Numbered from the stretch's first letter, positions 36,445-46,930 are shown. The stretch: 64,000 bases of DNA from Sphingobacterium sp. LZ7M1 (GCF_024296865.1 NZ_CP101134.1:2480001-2544000); one strand, 5' to 3'. Numbers and translations: made by a program. Notes: generated by a model from the letters alone, not told the origin.

Positions 36445-37602
36445 CCCATCAGAAAACACAAACCTGATTTCATCTCTAAGATTATATTTCGAAGCCATTA
36501 CTTCGCCATAAGCACCTGCAGTACGGATAGCGATCAGATCTCCACGTTCTGAAACAGGAAGTGTTACTTCTTTTCCAAAACAATCTGAGCTCTCACAGAT
36601 TGGCCCAACCACATCGTAGTTCAATTTTTCAATACCCTCGTTTTTGCCTAATTTTTCGATTTTATGGAATGCCTGGTACAATGCTGGACGCATAAGCTCG
36701 GTCATACCTGCATCAAGGATCAAAAAGTTTTTCTTAACCCCGCTTTTAGTGTACAATACCCTGCTCAACAAAGTTCCTGCTTGTGCTACCAAAGCACGGC
36801 CCAGTTCAAAATGCACCTCTTGTTGCGGAGTTCTTTCCAGAAACTTATCGAATACATCAAAATAAGCTTCAAAGTCAGCAAAAGGATGGGCATCTGGTTC
36901 ATGATAATCCACGCCTAGCCCACCACCTACGTTCAATACTTTAATGGTAGTTCCGCGCTCTTCAAACCAATTCTTCCACTCATTTACCTTTACACAAAGA
37001 CTCTTGAACACATTGATATCGGTAATCTGCGAACCTACATGGAAATGCAGACCCAACAGATCAATATGATCACATTCCCTTAATACGGAAGCCGCCTTTT
37101 CCAATTCAGAATTGGGCACACCAAATTTATTTTCATCTAAACCGGTGGTGATATAATGGTGCGTATGGGCATCTACATTCGGATTAATGCGCAACGAAAC
37201 TTGAGCCTTAACGTTCTGTTTAGCCGCCAATTCATTGATTACCAATAGCTCTTGGATAGATTCCACATTAAAAGCAAAAATATGATGCCTTAATGCCAAA
37301 TTAATCTCCTTGTCGGATTTTCCAACACCAGCGAAGGTAATCTGATTGGCAGGAAAACCAGAATCAATTGATTTTTGAACCTCATTTCCACTTACACAAT
37401 CCGCACCAAAGCCTTTAGATTGGATTAAATCTAAAATCCTGTCATTAAAGTTAGCTTTTAGTGCATAATGAACATGAAATCCTCTTTTATCAGCTGCCGC
37501 CTTGGCCCTGTCCAATGTTTCATTCAACAGGTCCAGATCATAGTAATAAAATGGAGTTTCAAATTCGTTTAAACGTCCTAAATCAATTTGATTGATGTTC
37601 AT
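36439..37602 (-). CDS. lysA: Diaminopimelate decarboxylase
   Basis: Last step of lysine synthesis: meso-diaminopimelate to L-lysine, PLP-dependent. The PLP lysine is in HYALKANFND (about residues 46-55), the HFHVGSQI motif lies near 190, GGGLGVDY near 228 and the CESSDCFGKE substrate-binding segment near 337. Length 387 is typical. It follows the aspartokinase gene by 5 bp, placing first and last steps of lysine synthesis in one operon. Its stop codon sits inside a tandem 14-bp repeat, which may have replaced the original 3' end. Confidence 0.96.
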   Translation of the reverse strand: MNINQIDLGRLNEFETPFYYYDLDLLNETLDRAKAAADKRGFHVHYALKANFNDRILDLIQSKGFGADCVSGNEVQKSIDSGFPANQITFAGVGKSDKEINLALRHHIFAFNVESIQELLVINELAAKQNVKAQVSLRINPNVDAHTHHYITTGLDENKFGVPNSELEKAASVLRECDHIDLLGLHFHVGSQITDINVFKSLCVKVNEWKNWFEERGTTIKVLNVGGGLGVDYHEPDAHPFADFEAYFDVFDKFLERTPQQEVHFELGRALVAQAGTLLSRVLYTKSGVKKNFLILDAGMTELMRPALYQAFHKIEKLGKNEGIEKLNYDVVGPICESSDCFGKEVTLPVSERGDLIAIRTAGAYGEVMASKYNLRDEIRFVFSDGI

Positions 37603-37607
37603 TCTCT

Positions 37608-38921
37608 TTAAAAAATTCTATTATGTAACGACCTTAATGCTTCTACCTTGTGCTCAGAATCCAAAAGCATGGAGACATTGTAATCTGAACCTCCATAAGA
37701 AACCATGCGCAATGGCAAATGTTTCACTGCATCTAAAACTCGCGCAGCATAACCATGTGTATTAGCTCCAAAATCACCCACCACACAGATGATCGTTTGA
37801 TTTCTATCGACACTTACATTTCCAAAATCTTCCACTTCACGGATGATATCATCTAAATTTTTGGTATCATCAATTGTCAAGGATACAGCCACCTCTGAAG
37901 TGGTAATCATATCGATTGGCGTTTTATAACGTTCAAAAATTTCAAAGATCTTTCTCAGGAAACCATATGCTAACAACATTCTTGATGAATGGATATGGAT
38001 TGCCGTAATATCATCTTTCGCTGCAACCGCACGGATCGACCCTTTCTGTCCACCGTTTTTAGAAATAAAGGTTCCAAAAGCTTGGGGGTCCATCGTGTTC
38101 AACAATCGAACTGGCACATTATACCGTTGCGCTGGAAACACACTCTGCGGATGTAAGATCTTAGCACCAAAATAGGCCAGCTCGGCAGCTTCGTCAAAAC
38201 TCAGTTCTGCAATCGGCGTAGTGCCCTTTACAATTCTAGGATCATTGTTATGCATACCATCGATATCCGTCCAGATCTGGATTTCATCGGCTTGTATGGC
38301 AGCACCGATCAATGATGCGGTATAATCTGATCCACCACGACGTAAATTATCGATTTCACCAAAGGAATTTCTACAGATATATCCTTGCGTGATAAATAAG
38401 CTATTATCAGGATGCTCAGCCAAAATCGCTTCCAATTTCTCTTTGATGAATGGAACCATTGGCTCATTGTCCTCGTCGATTTTCATAAAATCAAGAGCCG
38501 GAAGCAATACGGATTTTATGCCTTTTTCACTCAGGTAAAGATGCCACAATGTAGTGGACATCAATTCACCCTGTGCCAGGATGATCTTTTCTTCCGTAGG
38601 TGTAAAAAGATCGTTCGACAAAGATGCAATTAAGTTAAAATGATAATCTATCAATTCCTTACCCTGCTTATATCCGTTCTCAGTGCTGAAGAGTTCCTTG
38701 ATTAAAGCTTCGTACTTGTTCTTGTGTTCCTTGATCAATTCCTTGGCTTCATCCTTCTTACCATTCAAGTAAGCTTTAGAGATTTCAACCAATGCATTTG
38801 TCGTTCCAGCCACTGCTGAAAGCACCACAATCTGACGCTCTGCGGGATTAACGATATCCAATAAACTCTGGATACGTTCAGCACTCCCTACGGATGTTCC
38901 ACCGAATTTTAGAATTTTCAT
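37608..38921 (-). CDS. lysC: Aspartate kinase, monofunctional
   Basis: Phosphorylates aspartate, the entry to lysine, threonine and methionine synthesis. The 437-residue enzyme starts with the kinase signature MKILKFGGTSVGS and has the substrate-binding RGGSDYTASLIGAA segment (about 205-218). Two ACT domains follow in the last 140 residues (around ITAIHIHSSRML and NQTIICVVGDFG). No homoserine dehydrogenase is fused, unlike the ThrA forms also found in Bacteroidota. Pairing with lysA suggests the lysine-dedicated isozyme, so the symbol lysC is inferred from context. Confidence 0.93.
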   Translation of the reverse strand: MKILKFGGTSVGSAERIQSLLDIVNPAERQIVVLSAVAGTTNALVEISKAYLNGKKDEAKELIKEHKNKYEALIKELFSTENGYKQGKELIDYHFNLIASLSNDLFTPTEEKIILAQGELMSTTLWHLYLSEKGIKSVLLPALDFMKIDEDNEPMVPFIKEKLEAILAEHPDNSLFITQGYICRNSFGEIDNLRRGGSDYTASLIGAAIQADEIQIWTDIDGMHNNDPRIVKGTTPIAELSFDEAAELAYFGAKILHPQSVFPAQRYNVPVRLLNTMDPQAFGTFISKNGGQKGSIRAVAAKDDITAIHIHSSRMLLAYGFLRKIFEIFERYKTPIDMITTSEVAVSLTIDDTKNLDDIIREVEDFGNVSVDRNQTIICVVGDFGANTHGYAARVLDAVKHLPLRMVSYGGSDYNVSMLLDSEHKVEALRSLHNRIF

Positions 38922-38972
38922 ATCTATTTTAAACTATTTGTTTTTACGAGGTTGTGAATATAAGTCTTTTGA

Positions 38973-39016
38973 CAAAAAAAAGCGGCACAAATGCAAATAA
39001 AAGCTTTTGTGCCGCA
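38973..39016 (-). terminator. Rho-independent terminator of the serC-serA operon
   Basis: GCGGCACAAA (982-991) pairs with TTTTGTGCCGC (39005-39015), and seven A upstream give a U-run on the leftward transcript. It separates the serine operon from the lysine operon. Confidence 0.88.
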
Positions 39017-39036
39017 TATAATTTAATGCGGAAGAA

Positions 39037-39984
39037 CTACTTCTTCAAGTTATCGATCAATAACTGGGCTAGTTCCTCTCCGATTCGTTCTTGCGCCTCA
39101 TTGGTTGCAGCACCAATATGGGGAGTCAAGGAAACCTTAGGATGATTCAATATTTCCGCTCTTGGAGTCGGTTCATTATCAAACACATCAAGCGCAGCAA
39201 AAGCAACTTTACCAGAATTCAACGCTTCCACCAAAGCTAACTCTTCAATAACGCCTCCTCTGGAAGCATTTACCAAGCCAACACCATCTTTCAATAATGC
39301 AAACTCTTCTTTACCGATAACAGGCTTGTCTGTGAATGGAACGTGCAGGGAAATAAAGTCTGATTTCTTGAAGATGGTATCGATATCAACCTGCTCAACA
39401 GGGACATTGACACTTACATCTCCAGCAAAGTTTAAAGTCAGAGAATTTGGTCCTTCAAACAAATCTGAATAGATCACCGTCATTCCCAATCCTAAACCGA
39501 TCTTAGCAGTTTCACGACCGATACGGCCAAAACCAACAACACCCAATACTTTTCCTTGCAATTCAGAACCTGCAGCATATGCTTTTTTCAATCCAGCAAA
39601 ATTGCTGTTTCCTTCTACAGGCATTTTACGGTTAGAATCGTATAGGAACCTAACACCATTCAATAGATGTGCAAATACCAATTCAGCAACTGAATGTGAA
39701 GATGCCGCTGGCGTATTCACTACAGCGATACCTTTTGAAAGTGCGTAATCCACATCAATATTGTCCATACCAACCCCACCTCTACCAATAACCTTGATAT
39801 TCGGGCAAGCATCGATCAATGGCTGACGTAATTTCGTAGCACTACGTACCGTAACGGCATCGTATTCATTCAATCTATTGATCAATTCATCTTGAGGAAT
39901 ATGGTTTGTATCCACTACAAAGCCCGCATCCTCTAAAATTTTTTTACCGATAGGATCAATCCCATCGTTAGCTAAAATTTTCAT
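39037..39984 (-). CDS. serA: D-3-phosphoglycerate dehydrogenase
   Basis: First committed step of serine synthesis: 3-phosphoglycerate to 3-phosphohydroxypyruvate, NAD-linked. At 315 residues it is the short form without the ACT domain, so feedback control by serine through ACT is not expected. Visible: GRGGVGMDNID (about 88-98), the Rossmann GVVGFGRIGRETA (about 147-159), the catalytic Arg in NASRGGVIEE (about 237-246) and His in TPHIGAATNEAQ (about 291-302). It follows serC by 5 bp in one operon and is ended by a strong terminator. Confidence 0.95.
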   Translation of the reverse strand: MKILANDGIDPIGKKILEDAGFVVDTNHIPQDELINRLNEYDAVTVRSATKLRQPLIDACPNIKVIGRGGVGMDNIDVDYALSKGIAVVNTPAASSHSVAELVFAHLLNGVRFLYDSNRKMPVEGNSNFAGLKKAYAAGSELQGKVLGVVGFGRIGRETAKIGLGLGMTVIYSDLFEGPNSLTLNFAGDVSVNVPVEQVDIDTIFKKSDFISLHVPFTDKPVIGKEEFALLKDGVGLVNASRGGVIEELALVEALNSGKVAFAALDVFDNEPTPRAEILNHPKVSLTPHIGAATNEAQERIGEELAQLLIDNLKK

Positions 39985-39989
39985 AGTAA

Positions 39990-41057
39990 TTATTTCTTCT
40001 TTTCTTCAAATTCTCTCATCGTATCCACTAATGCATTAATTGAACTGATGCTCAATGCATTGTAGATCGATGCTCTAAATCCACCAACAGAACGGTGACC
40101 TTTGATACCGATTAAATTGCGCTCCTTAGCTAAGGCCAAAAATTCTGCTTCTAACTCAGGCGTATCCATCACGAAAGTCACGTTCATTCTAGAGCGATCT
40201 TCCACGGCTGCCGTTCCTTTGAAGAATGGGTTGCGGTCAATCTCATCGTATAAAGTACGTGCCTTGATGATGTTCTCTTGTTCAATTACCGAAATTCCAC
40301 CTTTAGCTTTCAACCAACGTAGGTTCAACATGGAAACATAGATGGAGAATACTGGCGGCGTATTGTACATAGAACCCGCTTTGGCATGTGCTTCATAATC
40401 AAAGATCGTTGGAATGGTACGACCAGACTTAGCAAACAGATCATCTTTGATGATTACCAACGTAACACCTGCAGGACCCATATTCTTTTGGGCACCAGCA
40501 TAGATCAAACCAAACTCAGACACATTGATTGTTCTACTCAAAATATCAGAAGACATATCAACAACGGTTGTTACCGATGTGCTAGGTTTTTCAAATACTT
40601 CTGTTCCGTAGATGGTATTATTTGAAGTGTAATGGAAATATGCAGCATCCGATGGCACTACAAAATCCTTTGGAATATAGTTGTAATTTTTGTCACTCGA
40701 CGAAGCAACGATTTCCACCTGTCCTACTTTTTTAGCTTCTTTGGCAGCTTTTGTTGCCCAAACACCTGTATCTAGGTATGAAGCCTTGCCATTTTCAGGC
40801 AATAAGTTCATAGGAACCATGGCAAATTGCTGACTCGCACCCCCTTGAAGGAATAAAATGGAATATCCAGCAGGAACTTCCAGTAATTCACGGACCAATT
40901 TCTCAGTCTCGATTACGACTTCCTCAAACTCTTTGGAACGGTGCGAAATTTCCAAGATTGATAAACCTGTACCATTAAAATCAATTACCGCTCTTGAAGC
41001 TTCTTCAAAAACCTCTTTTGGTAAAATACATGGGCCTGCACCGAAATTATGTTTCAT
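39990..41057 (-). CDS. serC: Phosphoserine aminotransferase
   Basis: PLP-dependent transamination of 3-phosphohydroxypyruvate to phosphoserine. Length 355. The start MKHNFGAGPCILP, the SHRSKEFEEV segment (about 39-48), LQGGASQQFAM (about 73-83), the PLP lysine in GAQKNMGPAG (about 193-202) and the C-terminal KGHRSVGGFRASIYNA are all diagnostic. It heads the serC-serA operon and is divergent from gyrA. Confidence 0.97.
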   Translation of the reverse strand: MKHNFGAGPCILPKEVFEEASRAVIDFNGTGLSILEISHRSKEFEEVVIETEKLVRELLEVPAGYSILFLQGGASQQFAMVPMNLLPENGKASYLDTGVWATKAAKEAKKVGQVEIVASSSDKNYNYIPKDFVVPSDAAYFHYTSNNTIYGTEVFEKPSTSVTTVVDMSSDILSRTINVSEFGLIYAGAQKNMGPAGVTLVIIKDDLFAKSGRTIPTIFDYEAHAKAGSMYNTPPVFSIYVSMLNLRWLKAKGGISVIEQENIIKARTLYDEIDRNPFFKGTAAVEDRSRMNVTFVMDTPELEAEFLALAKERNLIGIKGHRSVGGFRASIYNALSISSINALVDTMREFEEKKK

Positions 41058-41398
41058 TAGACTTGTATAATTTGTTAAAAATTAGGAGGTTAACGATTAA
41101 ACAATCGTTTGACCTTAATTTGAATGCCCAAAGGTAAAATATTTTTAAAAATTTTTAAAACAAAATCCATATTTGTTTAAAATATCTTAAATTAAAAAGA
41201 CATTTGGTATCATTCTCTCATTGAACAAATATACCTGTTTAAACAAATAACTTTATGAAAAATATTAACAAATCGCCTCCATTGTGGATATCTTTAATGA
41301 TGAAATCCGTACCAAAAACCTAAAAAAATGTGTATCTTCGCCTGTTACGTGTCTTTTATAGATATAACACTTATTATATTGATTGAAACCAAAATATA
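41058..41398. other. Divergent promoter region between serC and gyrA
   Basis: This 341-bp AT-rich gap has no coding candidate. Rightwards, TATCTTCG at about 41333-41340 is one base from the TAnnTTTG box and could be the gyrA -7 element, but no matching -33 box is clear. No riboswitch or repeat was recognised. Confidence 0.4.
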
Positions 41399-43963
41399 AT
41401 GGCTGAAGAAACAGAAAACGAAAACAATTTAGTTCCTGCTGAAAACAGGATCATCCCCATCAATATCGAAGACCAAATGAAATCTGCCTACATCGATTAT
41501 TCGATGTCGGTAATCGTTTCGCGTGCATTGCCTGATGCCCGTGATGGTCTGAAACCAGTACACCGTCGTGTATTGTATGGTATGCTAGACCTTGGGGTAA
41601 CGAGTGGTAAACCTTATAAAAAATCTGCTCGTATTGTTGGAGATGTACTCGGTAAGTACCACCCACACGGTGACTTATCCGTTTATGACACCATGGTCCG
41701 TATGGCCCAGAACTGGTCCATGCGCTATCCCCTAGTCGATGGACAGGGTAACTACGGTTCGATTGACGGTGACCCACCAGCAGCGATGCGTTATACAGAG
41801 GCTCGCTTAAGGAAGATTACCGAAGAAATGTTGGCGGACATTAACAAAGACACCGTTGATTTCCAGTTAAACTTTGATGACTCCCTTGAAGAACCTACCG
41901 TTCTTCCTACCCGAATCCCTAACCTTCTTGTTAATGGTGCTTCTGGTATCGCTGTAGGTATGGCAACCAACATGGCTCCGCACAACTTGAGCGAAGTTAT
42001 CGATGGTACCATTGCTTATATCGATAATAGAGATATTGAAATCTCTGAATTGATGACCCATGTCAAAGGACCAGACTTCCCTACCGGTGGTTTGATCTAT
42101 GGCTACAATGGAGTAAAAGAAGCTTTCGAAACAGGTCGTGGCCGTATCGTGATGCGTGCTAAGGCTGAAATCGAAACCACAAAGACAGGTAAAGAAATCA
42201 TCATCGTAACAGAAATCCCTTACCAAGTCAACAAATCGGATATGATCAAAAGAACAGCCGATTTGGTACAGGAGAAAAAAATCGAAGGTATCTCGGAAAT
42301 CAGGGATGAATCCTCTAAAGATATCCGCGTTATCTATGAAATAAAACGTGATGCGAATGCCAATGTGGTTCTAAACAACCTATATAAGCATACCGCTTTG
42401 CAAACCTCTTTTTCGGTTAACAACATTGCCTTAGTAAAAGGTAGACCACAAATGTTGAACTTAAAGGATATGATCCATGAGTTCGTTGAACATAGACATG
42501 ATGTGGTTATCCGTAGGACTAAGTTTGAATTAGCTGAAGCTGAAAAAAGAGCCCATATCCTTGAAGGTTACCTAATTGCTCTAGATCACCTAGACGAGGT
42601 AATCAAATTGATCCGTAATTCAGATACACCAGAAGATGCACGTGTTGGATTGATGGAGCGTTTTGCGCTTTCTGATATCCAAGCTAGAGCCATTTTGGAC
42701 ATGACCTTAAGAAGGTTGACAGGACTGGAACGCGACAAGATCAAGGAAGAATATGCTGAGTTGATGAAAACCATCGAATACTTGAAAGAAGTACTTGCTG
42801 ATGAATCCCTTCGCTTCAAGATCATTAAAGATGAACTGATTGAAGTGAAAGAAAAATATGGCGACGAAAGACGTTCTCATATAGTTCATTCTGCAGAAGA
42901 TCTTCGTATGGAAGATTTCATCGATGATGAAGAGGTAGTAATCACAATCTCCCACAACAGTTACGTAAAACGTACTCCATTAACCGAGTACCGTGTACAA
43001 GGTCGCGGTGGTAAGGGAGCTATTGGCTCTACAACCCGCGATGAAGACTTTACGGAACATATCATTACAGCATCTGCACATAACTACCTATTGTTATTTA
43101 CGGAAGCAGGTAGATGTTTCTGGTTAAGGGCATTCGAAATTCCTGAAGGAAGCCGTACTTCTAAAGGTCGTGCCCTTCAGAATATCATCAATATTCCAAA
43201 AGATGAGAAGATCAAGGCCTATATTAAGGTAACCAACCTGAAGGACCAAGAATACCTTGAGAACAACTTTATCATCATGTGTACTAAGAAAGGTACCATC
43301 AAGAAAACTTCACTTGAAGCTTACTCAAGACCAAGGGCAAATGGTATCAATGCGATCAACATCAATGATGGTGACCAATTATTGGAAGCAACATTGACCA
43401 ATGGTACGAGCGAAATCGTCATGGCTCTTCGTTCTGGTCGTGCGATCCGATTCAATGAATCGACCGTAAGACCGATGGGTAGGACAGCTACAGGTGTTCG
43501 TGGTATTACCTTAGCGCATGAAAAAGATGAGGTAGTTGGCATGATTAGTGTTAATAATCAAGAAACCACTGTACTGGTAGTTTCAGAGAAAGGATACGGT
43601 AAACGTACCGATATCGATGATTATAGAATTACCAATCGTGGTGGTAAAGGTGTAAAAACAATCAACGTTACGGACAAAACAGGTGAATTGGTTGCTATTA
43701 AAGGTGTTACTGATGAGAACGATTTGATGATCATCAATAAATCTGGAATTGTAATCCGTATCGGAGTTGAAAGCTTACGTGTAATGGGTCGTGCTACCCA
43801 AGGTGTGAAATTGATCACTTTGAAAGACAACGACGAAATTGCATCAGTGACCAAAGTTGAAAGACAAGAGGAAGAAGAGGAATTTGACGTTGAAGGTGCT
43901 GAAGGAGCAGAAAACTCAACAGACAATGAATCAGCTAACACGGAGAATGAAGAACAAGAATAG
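41399..43963 (+). CDS. gyrA: DNA gyrase subunit A
   Basis: Breakage-reunion subunit of gyrase, 854 residues. The winged-helix/tower domain has the catalytic tyrosine Tyr132 in [10 protein letters not shown]. The C-terminal six-bladed pinwheel carries the gyrase-specific box as QGRGGKG (usual form QRRGGKG). The tail is strongly acidic ([13 protein letters not shown] onwards). In the quinolone-resistance-determining region, [10 protein letters not shown] has Leu93 (codon TTA, 41675-41677) where E. coli has Ser83; the Asp87 equivalent (Asp97) is kept. The next gene starts inside its last 17 bp. Confidence 0.97.
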   Translation: MAEETENENNLVPAENRIIPINIEDQMKSAYIDYSMSVIVSRALPDARDGLKPVHRRVLYGMLDLGVTSGKPYKKSARIVGDVLGKYHPHGDLSVYDTMVRMAQNWSMRYPLVDGQGNYGSIDGDPPAAMRYTEARLRKITEEMLADINKDTVDFQLNFDDSLEEPTVLPTRIPNLLVNGASGIAVGMATNMAPHNLSEVIDGTIAYIDNRDIEISELMTHVKGPDFPTGGLIYGYNGVKEAFETGRGRIVMRAKAEIETTKTGKEIIIVTEIPYQVNKSDMIKRTADLVQEKKIEGISEIRDESSKDIRVIYEIKRDANANVVLNNLYKHTALQTSFSVNNIALVKGRPQMLNLKDMIHEFVEHRHDVVIRRTKFELAEAEKRAHILEGYLIALDHLDEVIKLIRNSDTPEDARVGLMERFALSDIQARAILDMTLRRLTGLERDKIKEEYAELMKTIEYLKEVLADESLRFKIIKDELIEVKEKYGDERRSHIVHSAEDLRMEDFIDDEEVVITISHNSYVKRTPLTEYRVQGRGGKGAIGSTTRDEDFTEHIITASAHNYLLLFTEAGRCFWLRAFEIPEGSRTSKGRALQNIINIPKDEKIKAYIKVTNLKDQEYLENNFIIMCTKKGTIKKTSLEAYSRPRANGINAININDGDQLLEATLTNGTSEIVMALRSGRAIRFNESTVRPMGRTATGVRGITLAHEKDEVVGMISVNNQETTVLVVSEKGYGKRTDIDDYRITNRGGKGVKTINVTDKTGELVAIKGVTDENDLMIINKSGIVIRIGVESLRVMGRATQGVKLITLKDNDEIASVTKVERQEEEEEFDVEGAEGAENSTDNESANTENEEQE

Positions 43964-45059
43964 ATATATTTCAAGTGCTTTAGGAGCTATATTACTATTG
44001 GGTGCCAATAGTGCTTTCGGACAATCGGCTTATAAAGAAGCCAGCAATGCCTTTGCATTATACACCCAAACTGGTAACATCGCCAACCTTGATAATGCCA
44101 GGAAACAAATCGACAATATCTACAAGACAAGACGCGACTCTTCCAAAACGCGCGTGAATGTCTTAAGAGCCATGGTTTTGAGTTCAATTGCTTATGCAGA
44201 TTCTGCAAGGACCATTAAGTTGAATGCTGACCCTATCGATCTGACTTATCAGACGATGGATAAGATCGATAAGAAAGACAGACCGGGATACTCTGGAGAA
44301 ATAAGCTATGTCAACCAAAATTTGGCTGCTGCACTGATTTATCGCGCAAACAAATCACTAGAAAACAAAAAGTTTGACGAAGCATTTGCAGATTTCAGCA
44401 AGGTTGATGCCTTAGATGCCAAAAGTGGAGATGTAACCTACAATTTAGCACTTTTAGCCAGCAAAGCAGGTAAACCGGAGGAAGCCATCAAGTATTATGG
44501 AAAGATCCATGAAGCTGGTAACATGACTCCAAACCAGTATATCGAATTGGCCAATCTATACGACCAACTGGATGAGAAGCAACAAGCGCTCTCAACCTTG
44601 GAAGAAGGAAGGACCAAATATGCTGATGACAAAGCTTTGCTGTTCTTGCTGATCGATAAATATGCAAAAAGTGATGCATATGATGCCATCGTTCCTATTA
44701 TTGAACAGGCCATCAAACTCGAGCCGGAAAATATAGAATTAAATTACTTGGCAGGATATGCAAATGAAAATGCCAATAATTTAGAGATAGCTAAGACATA
44801 TTATGAGAAAGTACTTGAATTGGACCCAAATAACTATGAGTCTAATCTAGCCCTAGGTCTAATCAACTTGAATACTTTCTTGAAGGATAATGAAAATCAA
44901 GAAGCACAATATAATGCCCAAAATTATTTGCTAAAAGCAAATGAAATTAAGCCTTATGAAATAAATGCTTTGAAATCCTTAGCTTTATTCTATCAAAAGA
45001 CTGAAGACGAAGCTCAATTAGACCGAGTGAATCTTTTGTTAAACCAACTTACAAATTAA
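43947..45059 (+). CDS. Secreted TPR-repeat protein downstream of gyrA (1)
   Basis: A 370-residue protein from the ATG at 43947, which lies 17 bp before the gyrA stop and follows GGAG; further upstream in-frame starts would lie inside gyrA. Residues 1-23 are a signal peptide ([12 protein letters not shown]). The rest is mostly tetratricopeptide repeats, for example [23 protein letters not shown] and [16 protein letters not shown], and later blocks with [15 protein letters not shown]. It probably acts as a periplasmic or outer-membrane scaffold. The overlap with gyrA implies translational coupling; the biological link is unknown. Confidence 0.85.
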   Translation: MKNKNRYISSALGAILLLGANSAFGQSAYKEASNAFALYTQTGNIANLDNARKQIDNIYKTRRDSSKTRVNVLRAMVLSSIAYADSARTIKLNADPIDLTYQTMDKIDKKDRPGYSGEISYVNQNLAAALIYRANKSLENKKFDEAFADFSKVDALDAKSGDVTYNLALLASKAGKPEEAIKYYGKIHEAGNMTPNQYIELANLYDQLDEKQQALSTLEEGRTKYADDKALLFLLIDKYAKSDAYDAIVPIIEQAIKLEPENIELNYLAGYANENANNLEIAKTYYEKVLELDPNNYESNLALGLINLNTFLKDNENQEAQYNAQNYLLKANEIKPYEINALKSLALFYQKTEDEAQLDRVNLLLNQLTN

Positions 45060-45076
45060 ACAAACAATAAATAGAT

Positions 45077-46252
45077 ATGAATTTAAGAAAATCGATATTA
45101 TTTGTAGGATTGCTTTTTGCAACCAGTTCCACTGCCCTTTTCGCACAGTCGGGCAATGTGAAAAAAGCAAAAGCTGCAATTGTAAAGTTTGAAGAACTTA
45201 AGGGAGCAGGTTCTGCTGAATTAGGTAAATCAAACCTTACTGCTGCAAAAGAAGCAATCGATGCTGCAGTAGTACATGACAAAACGAAAGATGATCCAGA
45301 AGCATGGACATATTATGCCCTAGTTTACTCAAACTTAGCTAGCTTAGACAAGAATGCAGAAGACGCTGCCAAAGCGCAAGACGCAATCAAAAAAGCTACT
45401 GAACTTGACAAAGACAAAAAACACGCTGAAAACATCACTGTTGCGGGTCAGACTTTAGGTCAATACAAATTCAACCAAGGTGTTGCAGCTTGGGATAAAC
45501 AAGATTATAAAACAGCTTATTCAGACTTTAGCGACGCTTTAGTTTACCTTCCTGGTGATACTACCCTTACCTTCTATTCCGGTCTAGCGGCAGTTCAGAA
45601 CAAGGAATACGACAAGGCCATCGAAAAATACAAAGAGCTAGTTCCGGTTAAGGAATACTCTAGCCATAAAACAATTATGGTGGACCTTCCTAAACTATAC
45701 CTTCAAAAAGGTGATACTACATCAGCAATCGCTGCTGCTGCTGAAGCAGTAACGGCTTATCCTAATGATAACGATGCTGTTGTTCAGAACATCGAATTGA
45801 ACCTGATCACTGGAAATGAAGCTAAGATTGTATCTGATATCGAGTCTCAATTATCAAAAGACCCACAGAACAAAAGCCTTCACTACTACCTAGGTCTTGC
45901 TTATGGTGCTGCAGGAGATCCTGAAAAAGCATTAGCTTCTTACCAAAAAGCAATCGAGATCGACCCTAACTACCTGGAAGCAAACACCAATGCTGCCGTA
46001 GTTATCATGAATGGTGGTCGTGATGAATTGATGAAGTTAAACGAAGACAAATCAGTTCCTGCCGCTGAATACAACAAAAAAGTAGAAGCTATCAAAGGTA
46101 AAATCGCAAGAGCGGTTCCTTACTTGGAAAAAGCTGTTGAACTTGACGCTAAAAACGTAGATGCTTTAAGAAACCTTAAAAACTACTATGATTTTATGAA
46201 CGACGAAGCAAAATCTGCCGAATTGCAAGCTAAAATCGAAGCGCTAAACTAA
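45077..46252 (+). CDS. Secreted TPR-repeat protein downstream of gyrA (2)
   Basis: A 391-residue paralogue-like companion of the previous gene, 17 bp after it. Residues 1-23 are a signal peptide ending ALFA-Q. TPR-like blocks include YKTAYSDFSDALVYLPGD, EYDKAIEKYKELVPVKE and the canonical unit with DPEKALASYQKAIEIDPN. A conserved VPYLEKAVELDAKNVDALRN block is near the C-terminus. It is Ala/Lys-rich. A strong terminator follows, so gyrA and the two TPR genes form one transcript. Function not established; exported TPR proteins of this kind are widespread in Bacteroidota. Confidence 0.87.
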   Translation: MNLRKSILFVGLLFATSSTALFAQSGNVKKAKAAIVKFEELKGAGSAELGKSNLTAAKEAIDAAVVHDKTKDDPEAWTYYALVYSNLASLDKNAEDAAKAQDAIKKATELDKDKKHAENITVAGQTLGQYKFNQGVAAWDKQDYKTAYSDFSDALVYLPGDTTLTFYSGLAAVQNKEYDKAIEKYKELVPVKEYSSHKTIMVDLPKLYLQKGDTTSAIAAAAEAVTAYPNDNDAVVQNIELNLITGNEAKIVSDIESQLSKDPQNKSLHYYLGLAYGAAGDPEKALASYQKAIEIDPNYLEANTNAAVVIMNGGRDELMKLNEDKSVPAAEYNKKVEAIKGKIARAVPYLEKAVELDAKNVDALRNLKNYYDFMNDEAKSAELQAKIEALN

Positions 46253-46272
46253 GTTTGGCATACAACATAATA

Positions 46273-46305
46273 AAAGGGATGATCAGATGGTCATCCCTTT
46301 TTTTC
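46273..46305 (+). terminator. Rho-independent terminator of the gyrA operon
   Basis: A 10-bp perfect stem AAAGGGATGA (273-282) / TCATCCCTTT (291-300) with a T-run to 46304. Confidence 0.92.
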
Positions 46306-46308
46306 GGT

Positions 46309-46348
46309 TTGAACCAGGATGAAAGGGATGAGAGGATGGCCCAATATC
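46309..46348. repeat. Dispersed 40-bp repeat, second copy
   Basis: TTGAACCAGGATG plus AGAGGATGGCCCAA matches 10209-10248 with a few mismatches. A shorter, more diverged AAACCAGGA trace occurs near 46410. Confidence 0.65.
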
Positions 46349-46685
46349 GCTATGGGAACTCTACAATACTGTAGAGGCGTAAATGCATACGCACGCAGAC
46401 ATTTAAACCAGGAAGGAAAGTCTAAGATACTGTAGAAGTAAAATCCCAGAGGGGCTGACATCTTTGTAAAATCTAGATATTTAAAATGGCCAACCCACAG
46501 CGTGGATGGAATGTTTTTAATGAATCTTCCTGAAGAAAGGAAATAGTTTGCTCATCTTGCGATTCGCAATGACAACGATCCTTAAATAAATCAAAAAAAT
46601 AGATTCTTCGCTGTGCTCTGAATCCCTCTTTATTGCATCTCTGATTCTGAACAATTCGTGAAGAATCTGTACGGTTCCCCTCCTG
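46349..46685. other. Gene-free stretch with repeat-like debris
   Basis: No protein or RNA gene is recognisable. The sequence has fragments such as TACTGTAGA (twice, near 46370 and 46430) and a segment near 46445-46515 with CCAGAGGGGC and GGCCAACCCACAGCGTGG that resembles common intergenic repeats of this phylum. Together with the flanking repeats it forms a 770-bp non-coding block. Confidence 0.45.
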
Positions 46686-46930
46686 CCGATCCTGTCATCC
46701 TTGACCGAAGGTCAAGAAACTGTAGGTCAATGTTATGATGGTTGTCTTAGATTTTGAAAGCTCACATTTCTCCGAGATGCTTCGTACTTCAGCATGACTG
46801 AAAAAACGCCGACCCTGTCATCCTTGACCGAAGGTCAAGGAACTGTACACTAATACCATGATGGTTGGCTTTGATTCGGAAAGTTAGCATTTCTCCAATT
46901 ATACTTTCTCAAACTTACGATGACAGAAAA
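46686..46930. repeat. 123-bp tandem repeat, two diverged copies
   Basis: CCGA(T/C)CCTGTCATCC starts at 46686 and again at 46809, and each is followed by TTGACCGAAGGTCAAG(A/G)AACTG. The GACCGAAGGTC part is a small inverted repeat. The first copy ends with TCCGAGATGCTTCGTACTTC, the same core as in the 99-bp array at the window start. The second copy has decayed in that part. Confidence 0.8.

Noticed and set aside
36281..36446. CRISPR-like array
   Set aside because: The 14-bp units are contiguous with no spacers, and no cas genes are present.
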